Shown here piece by piece: positions 1 to 8,050 of a stretch of 17,591 nt of DNA (position 1 is its first letter; every line of letters starts with the position of its first letter). Source of the DNA: an uncultured Oscillospiraceae bacterium. Lineage in GTDB: Bacteria; Bacillota; Clostridia; Oscillospirales; Acutalibacteraceae. The stretch is from positions 1 through 17,591 of the forward strand of contig CAJKBW010000062.1 of the NCBI GenBank assembly GCA_905198295.1. Direction: 5' to 3'. The translations under genes were made by a program, and so were the position numbers. Under the pieces are notes generated by a model. It was not told the DNA's origin. It did no database searches and worked only from the letters and a program-made list of their open reading frames with translations.

Positions 1-46
1 TCGGGACATCGTCCGCTGACGGGACATCATCCACCGGCGGGACATC
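1..46 (-). repeat. 18-bp tandem repeat encoding an FtsH C-terminal DVP tail
   Basis: The 9-mer CGGGACATC occurs at 2-10, 20-28 and 38-46, an exact 18-base period. In the ftsH frame this gives the repeating hexapeptide DVPPVD-DVPSAD-DVP. The array continues past the left edge, so its length is unknown. Confidence 0.7.
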
Positions 47-1972
47 CGCCGCCTCCGGCATGGCAGGCATCTCCGGCTGCGGAGTGCCGGGAACCGGCTT
101 GCCCTCCATCAGCGCGGCAAACTGTTCGCCGTCCATCTTTTCGTTCTGGAACAGATACTGCGCCACCGCGTGCAGCTTATCCATATGCTCGGTCAGCTTG
201 CGGGTGGTTTCCTGATAGCTCTGGGTAATGATGGCGTTGATCTCCTCGTCGATCTGCGCCGCAACCTCTTCGGAATAGTTCCGGGTGTGGCCGAAATCGC
301 GGCCGAGGAACACCTCGTTGGATTCGGAGGAACCAAACATGATCGGCCCGAGCTTCTCGCTCATGCCGTATTTAATCACCATTTTACGCGCCGTTTCGGT
401 GGCCCGTTCGATATCGTTCGAAGCGCCGGTCGAAATGTCTTCCAGCACCAGCGCCTCAGCGACGCGGCCGCCGAGCATCACCTGGATATCCTCCAGCATT
501 TCCTTCTTGACGCGATAAGAGCGGTCCTGCTGCGGCAGGCTCATCGTGTAACCGCCCGCCATGCCGCGCGGAATAACCGAAATCTGATGCACCGGATCCT
601 GCGTCGGACAGTAGTAGGTGACCACCGCATGCCCCGCCTCGTGATAGGAGGTGAGCTTTTTCTCCTTGTCGGTAATGACATGGCTGCGTTTTTCGGTGCC
701 CACAATGACCTTGATGGTCGCCTCCTCGATCTCCGGCATGGTGATCGAGTGCAGGTTCTTGCGCGCCGCGAGCAGCGCCGCCTCGTTGAGCAGGTTTTCC
801 AGATCCGCGCCGGTGAAACCGGCGGTGGATTTCGCAATGGTGCTGAGGTCCACATCCGGCGCCAGCGGCTTGCCGCGGGCATGCACCTTCAGGATAGCCT
901 CACGGCCCTTGATATCCGGGTAATTGACCACCACCTGACGGTCGAAACGGCCGGGACGCATGAGCGCCGGGTCGAGAACGTCCGGCCGGTTGGTCGCGGC
1001 GATCATGATGACGCCTTCGTTCGCGCCGAAGCCGTCCATCTCCACGAGCAGCTGGTTGAGGGTCTGCTCGCGCTCGTCATGCCCGCCGCCGAGACCGGCG
1101 CCGCGCTGACGGCCGACCGCATCGATTTCGTCGATAAAGATGATGCAGGGCGAGCTTTTCTTCGCCTGATCGAACAGGTCGCGCACACGCGACGCACCGA
1201 CGCCGACATACATTTCCACGAAGTCCGAACCGGAAATGGAGAAAAACGGCACGCCGGCCTCGCCGGATACGGCGCGGGCGAGCAGCGTTTTACCGGTACC
1301 GGGAGGGCCCACCAGAAGGACGCCCTTCGGCACGTGAGCGCCCAGCTCCTTGAACTTTTTCGGCGATTTCAGGAAGTCCACGATCTCCCGCAGTTCTTCC
1401 TTTTCCTCGTCCGCCCCCGCGACATCCGCGAAGGTGGTTTTGCGCTTTTCATCCGCCGGCTGCTTGATGCGCGCCTTGCCGAAGCCCATCGCCTTGCCGC
1501 CGTCGATGGAGGACAGCGACCGGCGCATCATCACCCACATCGCGATAAACAGCACCACGATGAGCAGCGACGGCAGCAGATTGAAAATCAGCGGCAGCGA
1601 GCTTTCCGGCTCAAAATCGTATTCATTTCCAAGGAATTCCTTTCGGTAATCCTCGATATCGTTCAAAAACACGCTGACGTTGGGCACCGTATAGGAAATC
1701 ACGTCACGCTCGGTGATCTGCCCGTCGCGGTTGACATCCTCGCGGTATTCCTCCCGCAGCAGCAGCTTAAGCTTGCCGTTGCCGAGATTGAGCGAGAACT
1801 CCTCCACCTTGTTGTCCTTGAAATAGTTCACATAGGTGGAATACGGCGCTTCCTTGCTGGCGGGCCGCATACCCCAGAACAGGGAAACCACCAAAAAGCA
1901 GACCAGCGGGATACCGATAAACAGGGCCAGATTGCGGATCAATTTGCCCGTATCGTTAGTGTTGGGTTCCAT
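1..1972 (-). CDS. ftsH: ATP-dependent zinc metalloprotease FtsH (C-terminus cut by window edge)
   Basis: Membrane-anchored AAA+ protease that degrades misfolded membrane proteins and some soluble regulators. My translation of the minus strand from the ATG at 1972 gives 657 residues running off the left edge. It shows two membrane segments (about 13-35 and 127-149) flanking an extracytoplasmic domain, Walker A GPPGTGKT at 222-229, Walker B IIFIDEID at 277-284, the AAA second region of homology (ATNRPDVLDPALMRPGRFDR), and the zinc motif HEAGH at 444-448. An AGGAGG-like site lies about 10 bases before the start. It follows hpt by 42 bases and is the last visible gene of the tilS-hpt-ftsH group, a common Firmicute order. 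The tail after the protease domain is Pro/Glu/Asp-rich and ends in a short six-residue repeat cut by the window. Identity is very secure; only the true C-terminus is unknown. Confidence 0.97.
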   Translation of the reverse strand, partial: MEPNTNDTGKLIRNLALFIGIPLVCFLVVSLFWGMRPASKEAPYSTYVNYFKDNKVEEFSLNLGNGKLKLLLREEYREDVNRDGQITERDVISYTVPNVSVFLNDIEDYRKEFLGNEYDFEPESSLPLIFNLLPSLLIVVLFIAMWVMMRRSLSSIDGGKAMGFGKARIKQPADEKRKTTFADVAGADEEKEELREIVDFLKSPKKFKELGAHVPKGVLLVGPPGTGKTLLARAVSGEAGVPFFSISGSDFVEMYVGVGASRVRDLFDQAKKSSPCIIFIDEIDAVGRQRGAGLGGGHDEREQTLNQLLVEMDGFGANEGVIMIAATNRPDVLDPALMRPGRFDRQVVVNYPDIKGREAILKVHARGKPLAPDVDLSTIAKSTAGFTGADLENLLNEAALLAARKNLHSITMPEIEEATIKVIVGTEKRSHVITDKEKKLTSYHEAGHAVVTYYCPTQDPVHQISVIPRGMAGGYTMSLPQQDRSYRVKKEMLEDIQVMLGGRVAEALVLEDISTGASNDIERATETARKMVIKYGMSEKLGPIMFGSSESNEVFLGRDFGHTRNYSEEVAAQIDEEINAIITQSYQETTRKLTEHMDKLHAVAQYLFQNEKMDGEQFAALMEGKPVPGTPQPEMPAMPEAADVPPVDDVPSADDVP

Positions 1973-2014
1973 CCGAGTTCACTCCTCCTTCTGAATAGGG
2001 ACGGCGCAGCGCCT

Positions 2015-2560
2015 TTATTCAGAATAAATTTCCGGCTTGAGCACACCGATATACGGCAGGTTGCGGTATCGCTCCGCATAGTCCAGGCCGTAGCCCACAA
2101 TGAATTCATCCGGAACCACGGCGCCGACATAATCCGGCGTAATCGGCACGCGGCGGCGTTCGGGCTTGTCGAGCAGCGTGCACAGCCGGATGCTGCTCGG
2201 TTTGCGCGCGGAAAGGGTTTTCAGCAGGTAGGACAGCGTCACGCCGGAGTCCAGAATATCTTCCACCACCAGGATATCCTTGCCCTCGAGAGAGCAGTCC
2301 AGATCCTTGAGGATGCGCACCGCGCCGGAGGTGGTTGTGCCGGCGCCGTAGCTGGACACCGACAGGAAATCAATCGCACAGGGAATATCGATGGCACGCA
2401 TCAGGTCCGCCATAAAAATCAGCGAGCCTTTCAGGACGCTGACCATAAACAGATTTTTGTCCCGGTAATCTTCACTTATGCGTTTTCCCATGTCTTTTAC
2501 AATCTGTGCCAGCTTTTCCTCTGTATACAGGATTTCCGAGACATCATTATGTATACCCAT
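2015..2560 (-). CDS. hpt: Hypoxanthine phosphoribosyltransferase
   Basis: Purine salvage enzyme that joins hypoxanthine or guanine to PRPP to make IMP or GMP in the cytoplasm. The 181-residue product has the PRPP-binding loop VVEDILDSGVTL at 98-109, the SVLKGSLIF segment near 41-49, and the purine-binding C-terminal stretch DEFIVGYGLDYAERYRNLPY at 151-170. Length is normal for bacterial HPRT. The frame is open upstream, but the start is placed at the ATG at 2560, where MGIHNDVSEIL begins, because GGAG lies 5 bases before it and the family starts here. The start overlaps the tilS stop by 14 bases (2547-2560), indicating translational coupling; the tilS-hpt-ftsH order is classical in Firmicutes. 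Nothing in the sequence appears damaged. Confidence 0.96.
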   Translation of the reverse strand: MGIHNDVSEILYTEEKLAQIVKDMGKRISEDYRDKNLFMVSVLKGSLIFMADLMRAIDIPCAIDFLSVSSYGAGTTTSGAVRILKDLDCSLEGKDILVVEDILDSGVTLSYLLKTLSARKPSSIRLCTLLDKPERRRVPITPDYVGAVVPDEFIVGYGLDYAERYRNLPYIGVLKPEIYSE

Positions 2561-3995
2561 TCGCTTCTCCAATCCTTTCGCCAAATTCAGCCTCCCGCAG
2601 CGGTTCTTCTGTAAGAACCAGCACACGCCGCGTCGAATCGTCCGGCCGCACCCTTTCGTCGCAGCCGAAACCCGGCAGCAGCACAATGCCCGCATCGTCG
2701 CAGAGAACCGGCCAGCAGCGGCGCCGTTCTTCGGCAATATGCGCTTCATTGAATAATTGTTTAATCCGTTTCCCCACGCCGCGGCCGGCCGGATGGTACG
2801 CATCTCCCGGAAGCCGCGCGCGCAGATACAGATCGCCTATTATCTTATCATAGTCGAGCGTATTTTTTAATAAGTTTTTGTGAACTTTCTGCCCTTTGCG
2901 GTAATCTTCTGCCAAAATCACATCAAGGCGGTAGTTTTTCGCCAAAAAAGTCATCACTTTTCCCAAAGCCGCCGGGCATCTGGCCGCGTTTTCCGCCGGC
3001 GAAACGAAAAAAAACAGGCGCAGACGGTCCCCGGCGGCACAGCTTTCCGCCTGAAGGCCGCCGGGCAGCGTGCACGCGCCGTCGGCATACAGCAGCGCAT
3101 CCAGCCGGCGCAGCGCCTCTTCCCCGCACTCGCCCGCCTGCCGCTGGCGCACCGCCGCACGCAGCACCCGCAGGCGCACCGCCTCCGGCAGCTCCCGCAG
3201 CGCCGACAGGCGGTAACGGCCCGCCTCGTCCTCCGCCCGGTGAAGGGCGCCCTGCACCTGCCTGTCCCAGAACGCCGCATCGCAGCGCGCCTGCCGGATC
3301 AGCCGGCCGAACGCCTCCTGCATCTTCGGGTTGATCCGCTCCAGCTCGGGAACCACCCGGCCGCGCACGCGGTTGCGCGCGTAAGCGACATCCGCATTGG
3401 TGCTGTCGGTGACAAAATCCAGCCCGCACGCGCGGCAGTATGCCTCCACCTCTTCCCGCGTGCAGGTGAGCAGCGGCCGGATCAGCCGGCCGCGCGAAGG
3501 CGCGATGCCGCACAGCCCGTCGGGGCCGCACCCCCGCGTCATATGCAGCAGCACCGTTTCCACGTTATCGCTCAGGGTATGCGCCGTCGCGATGCGGTCA
3601 TACCCTTCCGTCCGGGCGATTTCGTCAAAAAACGCATAGCGCAGCCGCCTGCCTGCCTCCTCAATGCCCTCGCCGGCTTCCTTCGCCCGCGCGCCGACAT
3701 CCTCGCGGCGGATATGCAGCGGCACACCGCGCTTTTCGCAAAGGCGGCGGACAAACGCCTCGTCGCGGTCGGCCTCTTCCCCGCGCAGCCCGTGATGCAG
3801 GTGCGCCGCCGCCACGCCGGCCACCCTTCCCGCCGCGCATTCGGCGCACAGCCAGTACAGCAGCGCCACCGAATCCGCACCGCCGGAAACGGCCGCCAGC
3901 ACCCGGTCGCCGGGCTGAAGCAGCGCCTCCCGGCGGGCAAACGCCGCCGCTTTGCCGGCAAGCCCCGCCGGAGCCTCCTCTTTCCGGTAGGCCAC
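2547..3995 (-). CDS. tilS: tRNA(Ile)-lysidine synthetase TilS
   Basis: ATP-dependent enzyme that converts C34 of the CAU-anticodon tRNA-Ile to lysidine, switching its decoding from AUG to AUA; essential in most bacteria. The 482-residue product has the N-type ATP-pyrophosphatase P-loop SGGADS at 37-42, HLHHGLRG at 66-73, AHTLSDNVET at 138-147 and DSTNAD at 197-202. It also has the C-terminal substrate-binding domain (LPGDAYHPAGRGVGKRIKQL, 395-414). No ATG lies near the family start; I chose the GTG at 3995, just after GGAGG, though the spacing is only 3 bases and a GTG four codons earlier is possible. It begins 109 bases downstream of dnaB, beyond a strong terminator. Codons for about 348-390 are markedly more A/T-rich than the rest of the gene. 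Confidence 0.93.
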   Translation of the reverse strand: MAYRKEEAPAGLAGKAAAFARREALLQPGDRVLAAVSGGADSVALLYWLCAECAAGRVAGVAAAHLHHGLRGEEADRDEAFVRRLCEKRGVPLHIRREDVGARAKEAGEGIEEAGRRLRYAFFDEIARTEGYDRIATAHTLSDNVETVLLHMTRGCGPDGLCGIAPSRGRLIRPLLTCTREEVEAYCRACGLDFVTDSTNADVAYARNRVRGRVVPELERINPKMQEAFGRLIRQARCDAAFWDRQVQGALHRAEDEAGRYRLSALRELPEAVRLRVLRAAVRQRQAGECGEEALRRLDALLYADGACTLPGGLQAESCAAGDRLRLFFFVSPAENAARCPAALGKVMTFLAKNYRLDVILAEDYRKGQKVHKNLLKNTLDYDKIIGDLYLRARLPGDAYHPAGRGVGKRIKQLFNEAHIAEERRRCWPVLCDDAGIVLLPGFGCDERVRPDDSTRRVLVLTEEPLREAEFGERIGEANGYT

Positions 3996-4064
3996 TTTCC
4001 TCCCCACCTTTCTCCGCCGCTGCCTGAACGGCTTCGGTCTGCGCCGGATAACCCCGACGATTGC

Positions 4065-4095
4065 GGAAAAGCGGCTGTCAGCCAGCCGCTTTTCC
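4065..4095 (-). terminator. Strong intrinsic terminator after dnaB
   Basis: Perfect 12-bp inverted repeat: GGAAAAGCGGCT at 4065-4076 and AGCCGCTTTTCC at 4084-4095, with a 7-base loop. Read on the minus strand it begins 9 bases after the dnaB stop and carries a run of four T in its descending arm. The arms are symmetric, so it could act in both directions. It separates the rnj-gdpP-rplI-dnaB group from tilS-hpt-ftsH. No confident tilS promoter is visible in the 69 bases between the hairpin and the tilS start. Confidence 0.85.
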
Positions 4096-4104
4096 TTCCC
4101 TTTT

Positions 4105-5469
4105 TCACATCTCGCTGCGGTGCAGCTCCAGACTGGAGAACTGGGTGAATTCACCCGACCAGCTGACCTGCACGTTATCCAGCTCACCGTGACGGTTTTT
4201 GGCCACGATGATTTCCGCCTGATTGCTGTCGGAGGCGGCTCCGTCCTCCTTTTCGTTGCGGTAATAATCCTCGCGGAACAGGAACAGCACCTGGTCGGCG
4301 TCCTGTTCGATGGAACCGGATTCCCGCAGGTCGGACAGGCCGGGCTTGTGGTTCGCCTGCTTTTCGGTGGTACGCGCCAGCTGCGCGCAGACCATCAGCG
4401 GCACATTGAGCTCCTTGGCCATGATCTTCAGGCTGCGGGTGATTTCCGACACCTCCTGCACGCGGTTGTCGGTCTTTTTCGGCGAATGCATCAGCTGCAG
4501 GTAATCGACCACCACGAAGCTGAGGTTCTTGATGCGGCGCAGCCTCGCCTTCATCTCCGGCACCGTAATGCTGGAGGTATCGTCGAGGAAGATCGGCGCA
4601 TTGTGCAGCACGCCGGCCGCCGTCGCAATGCGGCCCCACTCGTCCGCGGTCAGATTGCCCACCCGCAGCTTTTTGCTCGACACCCGCGCTTCGGCGGAAA
4701 GCAGACGGTTGACCAGCTGCTCGCGGGACATTTCCAGCGAAAACACCGCCACCGTGCGCTTTTGCTGCACCGCCACGTTGCGCGCGACATTGAGCACAAA
4801 GCTGGTTTTGCCCATGCCGGGACGCGCGCCGACGATGATCAGGTCGGAGCGGTTGAGGCCGGTGGTCACCGCATCGAGCGCCGAGATGCCGGAAGGGATG
4901 CCCACATAGTCGCTGCGCTCATTCGAGGCGAGCTTGTTGAACATCTCGAAGTTGGAGGCCAGCACCTCGGAAATCGGCAGCAGCCCGCCCTGCTGGCGGT
5001 CCTGCCGGATATCGTAGATTTTCTGTTCTGCCGCATCCAGCAGCAGCGCCGGCTCGACCGAAGGATCCATCGCATCCTCGGCAATCTCCCGCGCCGCCTG
5101 GATAAGCTGGCGCACGTCGGCCTTTTCCCGGATGATCCGGGCATAGTTGCCGACATTGGATATCGAGGGCACCATCTGCGCGAGCTTGAGCAGATACCCC
5201 TTGCCGTCTTCGCCGGAAAAAAAGCCGTCCGCCTTGAGCGCTTCGAGCACCGTGACGAAGTCGATCGGCTGGGATTCCATCATCTTGCCGCTCATCACCC
5301 GGTAAATCGCCTGATGCTCGGGCAGATAGAACTGCTCCGCGCGCAGGCCGTCCGAGATCACCTGATCCAGACACTGCGGCTGCATCAGCACCGCACCGAG
5401 CACCGCCTGTTCCGCTTCAAGGGAATACGGCAGGTTCATCCCGTCGGTATAGGTCGCATTCTCCTGCAT
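4105..5469 (-). CDS. dnaB: Replicative DNA helicase DnaB (DnaC in Bacillus)
   Basis: Hexameric helicase that unwinds DNA at the replication fork. The 454-residue product has the DnaB N-terminal helical domain (LPYSLEAEQAVLGAVLMQP, from residue 13) and a RecA-like C-terminal motor. The motor contains Walker A GARPGMGKTS (214-223), SLEMSREQL (244-252), Walker B VVVDYLQLM (319-327), and KPGLSDLRESGSIEQDAD (375-392) with the QDADQV sensor region. Length matches the family and there is no intein in the P-loop, a common insertion site. I chose the ATG at 5469 (MQENATYT), with GGAG 5 bases upstream; an in-frame GTG two codons earlier, with AAGG before it, is an alternative. It lies 22 bases after rplI and ends just before a strong terminator, so it closes the rnj-gdpP-rplI-dnaB group. 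Confidence 0.97.
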   Translation of the reverse strand: MQENATYTDGMNLPYSLEAEQAVLGAVLMQPQCLDQVISDGLRAEQFYLPEHQAIYRVMSGKMMESQPIDFVTVLEALKADGFFSGEDGKGYLLKLAQMVPSISNVGNYARIIREKADVRQLIQAAREIAEDAMDPSVEPALLLDAAEQKIYDIRQDRQQGGLLPISEVLASNFEMFNKLASNERSDYVGIPSGISALDAVTTGLNRSDLIIVGARPGMGKTSFVLNVARNVAVQQKRTVAVFSLEMSREQLVNRLLSAEARVSSKKLRVGNLTADEWGRIATAAGVLHNAPIFLDDTSSITVPEMKARLRRIKNLSFVVVDYLQLMHSPKKTDNRVQEVSEITRSLKIMAKELNVPLMVCAQLARTTEKQANHKPGLSDLRESGSIEQDADQVLFLFREDYYRNEKEDGAASDSNQAEIIVAKNRHGELDNVQVSWSGEFTQFSSLELHRSEM

Positions 5470-5491
5470 CGTCACTCCATGCCTTTCGGGT

Positions 5492-5932
5492 TTATTCGGT
5501 CACCATAACCGTGATCTCGGCCGTGATGCCCTGCAGCAGCTTGATTTCGGCCGTGTATGAGCCAAACGCCTTGATATCGTTCATCGCGATCTTGCGCTTA
5601 TCCACCGTGACGCCGAACTGCCGGCCGAGCTCCTCCGCCACCTCCTTGGTGGTCACCGAGCCGAACAGCTTGCCGCCCTGGCCGGCGCGCGCGGTCAGCT
5701 TGAGGGTCTGCCCCTTCAGCTTTGCCGCGGTTTCCTGCGCCGCCTTTTTCTCCATCTCGGCATGATGCCGGATGGATTCCTCCCGGTTTTTCAGCTCATT
5801 CATCGCCTGGGCATCCGCCTCAGCGGCCAGCCCGCGGGGAAACAGGAAATTGCGGGCGTACCCGTCGGATACATTGACCAGCTCTCCCTTTTTCCCCTGT
5901 CCCTTAACATCCTGCTTGAGTATGACCTTCAT
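5492..5932 (-). CDS. rplI: 50S ribosomal protein L9
   Basis: Large-subunit protein that binds 23S rRNA near the L1 stalk and helps keep reading frame. The 146-residue product begins with the L9 signature MKVILKQDVKGQGKKGELVN, followed by VSDGYARNFLFPRGLA. A long charged connecting helix (about 42-75, NELKNREESIRHHAEMEKK) leads to the C-terminal domain with KLFGSVTTKEVAEEL. Length is normal. The start ATG at 5932 has only a modest AGG-type site about 9 bases upstream. It sits 29 bases after gdpP and 22 bases before dnaB; gdpP-rplI-dnaB is a conserved Firmicute order. Nothing unusual was seen. Confidence 0.98.
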   Translation of the reverse strand: MKVILKQDVKGQGKKGELVNVSDGYARNFLFPRGLAAEADAQAMNELKNREESIRHHAEMEKKAAQETAAKLKGQTLKLTARAGQGGKLFGSVTTKEVAEELGRQFGVTVDKRKIAMNDIKAFGSYTAEIKLLQGITAEITVMVTE

Positions 5933-5961
5933 AATCGAAAACCTGCCTTTCCTTGTATCGG

Positions 5962-7965
5962 TTATTCCTTGGCATTCTGCACCGCGAGCGCATGCTCACG
6001 GGACTGCCAGTGTTCGTCGATGGCCTGTATCAGCCGCTGGCGGGCCTGCTCGATGGTCACGCCGGAAAGCTGCGCCCCCGCCATCGTCAGATGGCCGCCG
6101 CCGCCGAGCGCTTCCATGACCAGCTGCACATTGAAATCGCCCATCGAGCGCGCCGAAATGTTCACCGTACCGTTATCCAGGAACAGGGTGAATGAGGCGT
6201 CCACCCCCTTGATGGACAGCAGCTCGTCGGCGGCCTGCGCCGCGGCGACCCGCACCTCGGTTCCGCCCTCTTCGTCGCAGGAAATCGCGGTGCGGCGGTA
6301 GATCTCCGCCCCCGCGATAATCGCGGATTTCTTGCGGTAAAGCTCCATGCTGCCGGAGAACATCCGCTTGACCTCCACCGTGTCGGCGCCGAGCTTGCGC
6401 AGATACGCCGCCGCCTCAAAGGTGCGCACGCCGGCTTTCATCACGAAGCTGCGGGTGTCCAGCATGATGCCGGCCAGCAGCGCCTCCGCCTCCAGCCGGG
6501 CGATGCCCCGGCCGCCCATATACTGCACCAGCTCCGCCACCATTTCGCTCGCGGAGGAGGAATACGGCTCGTGGTAGAAAATCACCGCATCGCTGATGTA
6601 ATTGACCATCTTGCGGTGATGGTCCACCACCACCACCGTCTGCGCCGCACGGTACAGCGGCTCGGACTCCAGCATCGCGGGGTTGTGGGTGTCGGTGATA
6701 ATCAGCAGCGTCTTTTTGGTCAGCAGCGGCATGGCCTGCTCCGGTTCGATAAACACGTCGCCCCGGCCGGCGTCTTCAAACCGGCCGATCAGCTCGCCGG
6801 CCAGAGTGGTTCCCCGCCGGACCACCGTATAGGCGGTGCGGTCCACCCCGCGCGCCGCAGCCGTCAGCGCCACCGCCGAGCCGAGGCAGTCGAGGTCCGA
6901 GAAGCGGTGCCCCATCACCAGCACGGTATCGCTGCCGGCGATCAGCTCGGCCAGAGCCGAAGCCACCACGCGGGTGCGCACCTTGGTGCGGCGCTCCACC
7001 CCTTTGGACACGCCGCCGAAGAAATCAAAACCGTTTTTGGTCTTCACCGCCGCCTGGTCGCCGCCGCGGCCGAGCGCCATATCCAGCGCCTGGCGCGCCA
7101 TGCTCTCGCAGTCCCGGAAGGTGTCGCCCTGACCGAGCCCGATGGACAGCGTCAGGCTGACATGGTCGGCGGTCTGGATGGCCCGCACCCGGTCGAGGAT
7201 CTCGAAGCGGCCGTCGAGCACCGGCTGGAGATACCGCTGCTCGATCACCACAAGGAAGCGGTCGGCGCTGTATTTGCGCAGGATGCCGGACAGCGACGCG
7301 ACCCAGTCCTCCAGCAGGGTTTCCACCCGGCCGGCCAGCTGCGCGCGCTCGCTGTCGCGCATATTCTGCATAAGCTCCTCGATGTTGTCTATGTAGATGA
7401 GCATCACCGCCGGCCGGCTGAGCGCGTATTCCTCCGCCACCCGCTTGAGCTCGGTGTCATCCACATAATACAGCACATAAAGCGTGGCGTCCCGCACCCG
7501 GACGTCGCCGGTATACACCGTATACTGCCGCCCGCCGCAGACCACCTCCAGCTGGCGGCGCCGGGCCACCTCCTGCATGGTTTTCCCGCCGGTCATGCGG
7601 CCGACCGAATCCCCGAACGCCTCGTCGCCGTCGAGCACATGGCTGCGGAACAGGCCGTTGTACCAGACCACTTCCCCTTCGTCGGAAAGCACCAGCACCG
7701 GCAGCGGGAAAGCGGCAAGCGAATCCTGGTCCGCCTGATTGAGCTGCCGGAGGATCCGGCTCATATACCGGCTGATGCTGCGCTGTATGCGCACAATGCG
7801 CCAGCCCGCAAACGCGGCCGCCGCCGCCAGGGCGATCAGTTCGACGAAAAACACGGTGCGGTTGAGAAAGAAGGTCACACCGGTCAGGATGACCGCAAGC
7901 AATCCCAGTACCGCCGCCGCCGGCATCAGCTCCCAGAAGCGTCCCTTTTTCCCTGCTTTCTTCAT
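5962..7965 (-). CDS. gdpP: Cyclic-di-AMP phosphodiesterase GdpP (YybT family)
   Basis: Membrane-bound enzyme that hydrolyses c-di-AMP to pApA, setting the level of a messenger controlling potassium, osmolyte uptake and wall stress. The 667-residue product has two N-terminal membrane helices (about 12-34 and 38-56), a PAS-like domain (about 80-175) and a degenerate GGDEF domain (about 185-305) with no GGDEF signature. The DHH domain follows, with HRFSDLD (353-359), TDTHNP (425-430), VVDHHRK (446-452) and MLDTRSF, and then a DHHA1 domain ending in GGGGHLTMAG (621-630). All expected metal ligands appear present. I start at the ATG at 7965 because AAAGGA lies 8 bases upstream; an ATG three codons earlier has worse spacing. 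It follows rnj by 85 bases containing an 11-bp hairpin and precedes rplI. Confidence 0.96.
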   Translation of the reverse strand: MKKAGKKGRFWELMPAAAVLGLLAVILTGVTFFLNRTVFFVELIALAAAAAFAGWRIVRIQRSISRYMSRILRQLNQADQDSLAAFPLPVLVLSDEGEVVWYNGLFRSHVLDGDEAFGDSVGRMTGGKTMQEVARRRQLEVVCGGRQYTVYTGDVRVRDATLYVLYYVDDTELKRVAEEYALSRPAVMLIYIDNIEELMQNMRDSERAQLAGRVETLLEDWVASLSGILRKYSADRFLVVIEQRYLQPVLDGRFEILDRVRAIQTADHVSLTLSIGLGQGDTFRDCESMARQALDMALGRGGDQAAVKTKNGFDFFGGVSKGVERRTKVRTRVVASALAELIAGSDTVLVMGHRFSDLDCLGSAVALTAAARGVDRTAYTVVRRGTTLAGELIGRFEDAGRGDVFIEPEQAMPLLTKKTLLIITDTHNPAMLESEPLYRAAQTVVVVDHHRKMVNYISDAVIFYHEPYSSSASEMVAELVQYMGGRGIARLEAEALLAGIMLDTRSFVMKAGVRTFEAAAYLRKLGADTVEVKRMFSGSMELYRKKSAIIAGAEIYRRTAISCDEEGGTEVRVAAAQAADELLSIKGVDASFTLFLDNGTVNISARSMGDFNVQLVMEALGGGGHLTMAGAQLSGVTIEQARQRLIQAIDEHWQSREHALAVQNAKE

Positions 7966-8015
7966 GCCACACATCCTTTCGCCGGCAGTACCCGGCCCAC
8001 GCCGGAAAGCATCCG

Positions 8016-8045
8016 CAGGGCGGCCGCACGCACACGGCCGCCCTG
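8016..8045 (-). other. 11-bp intercistronic hairpin between rnj and gdpP
   Basis: Perfect inverted repeat CAGGGCGGCCG (8016-8026) / CGGCCGCCCTG (8035-8045) with an 8-base loop, beginning 5 bases after the rnj stop on the minus strand. No T-run follows, so it is not a typical intrinsic terminator. A processing or mRNA-end-protecting stem is a reasonable inference. Confidence 0.6.
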
Positions 8046-8050
8046 TCGGT

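Noticed and set aside
170..2614. 814-residue plus-strand open frame across ftsH and hpt
   Set aside because: It is antisense to ftsH and hpt, which carry full catalytic motifs. GC-rich codons create long open shadows; its product has no recognisable domain.
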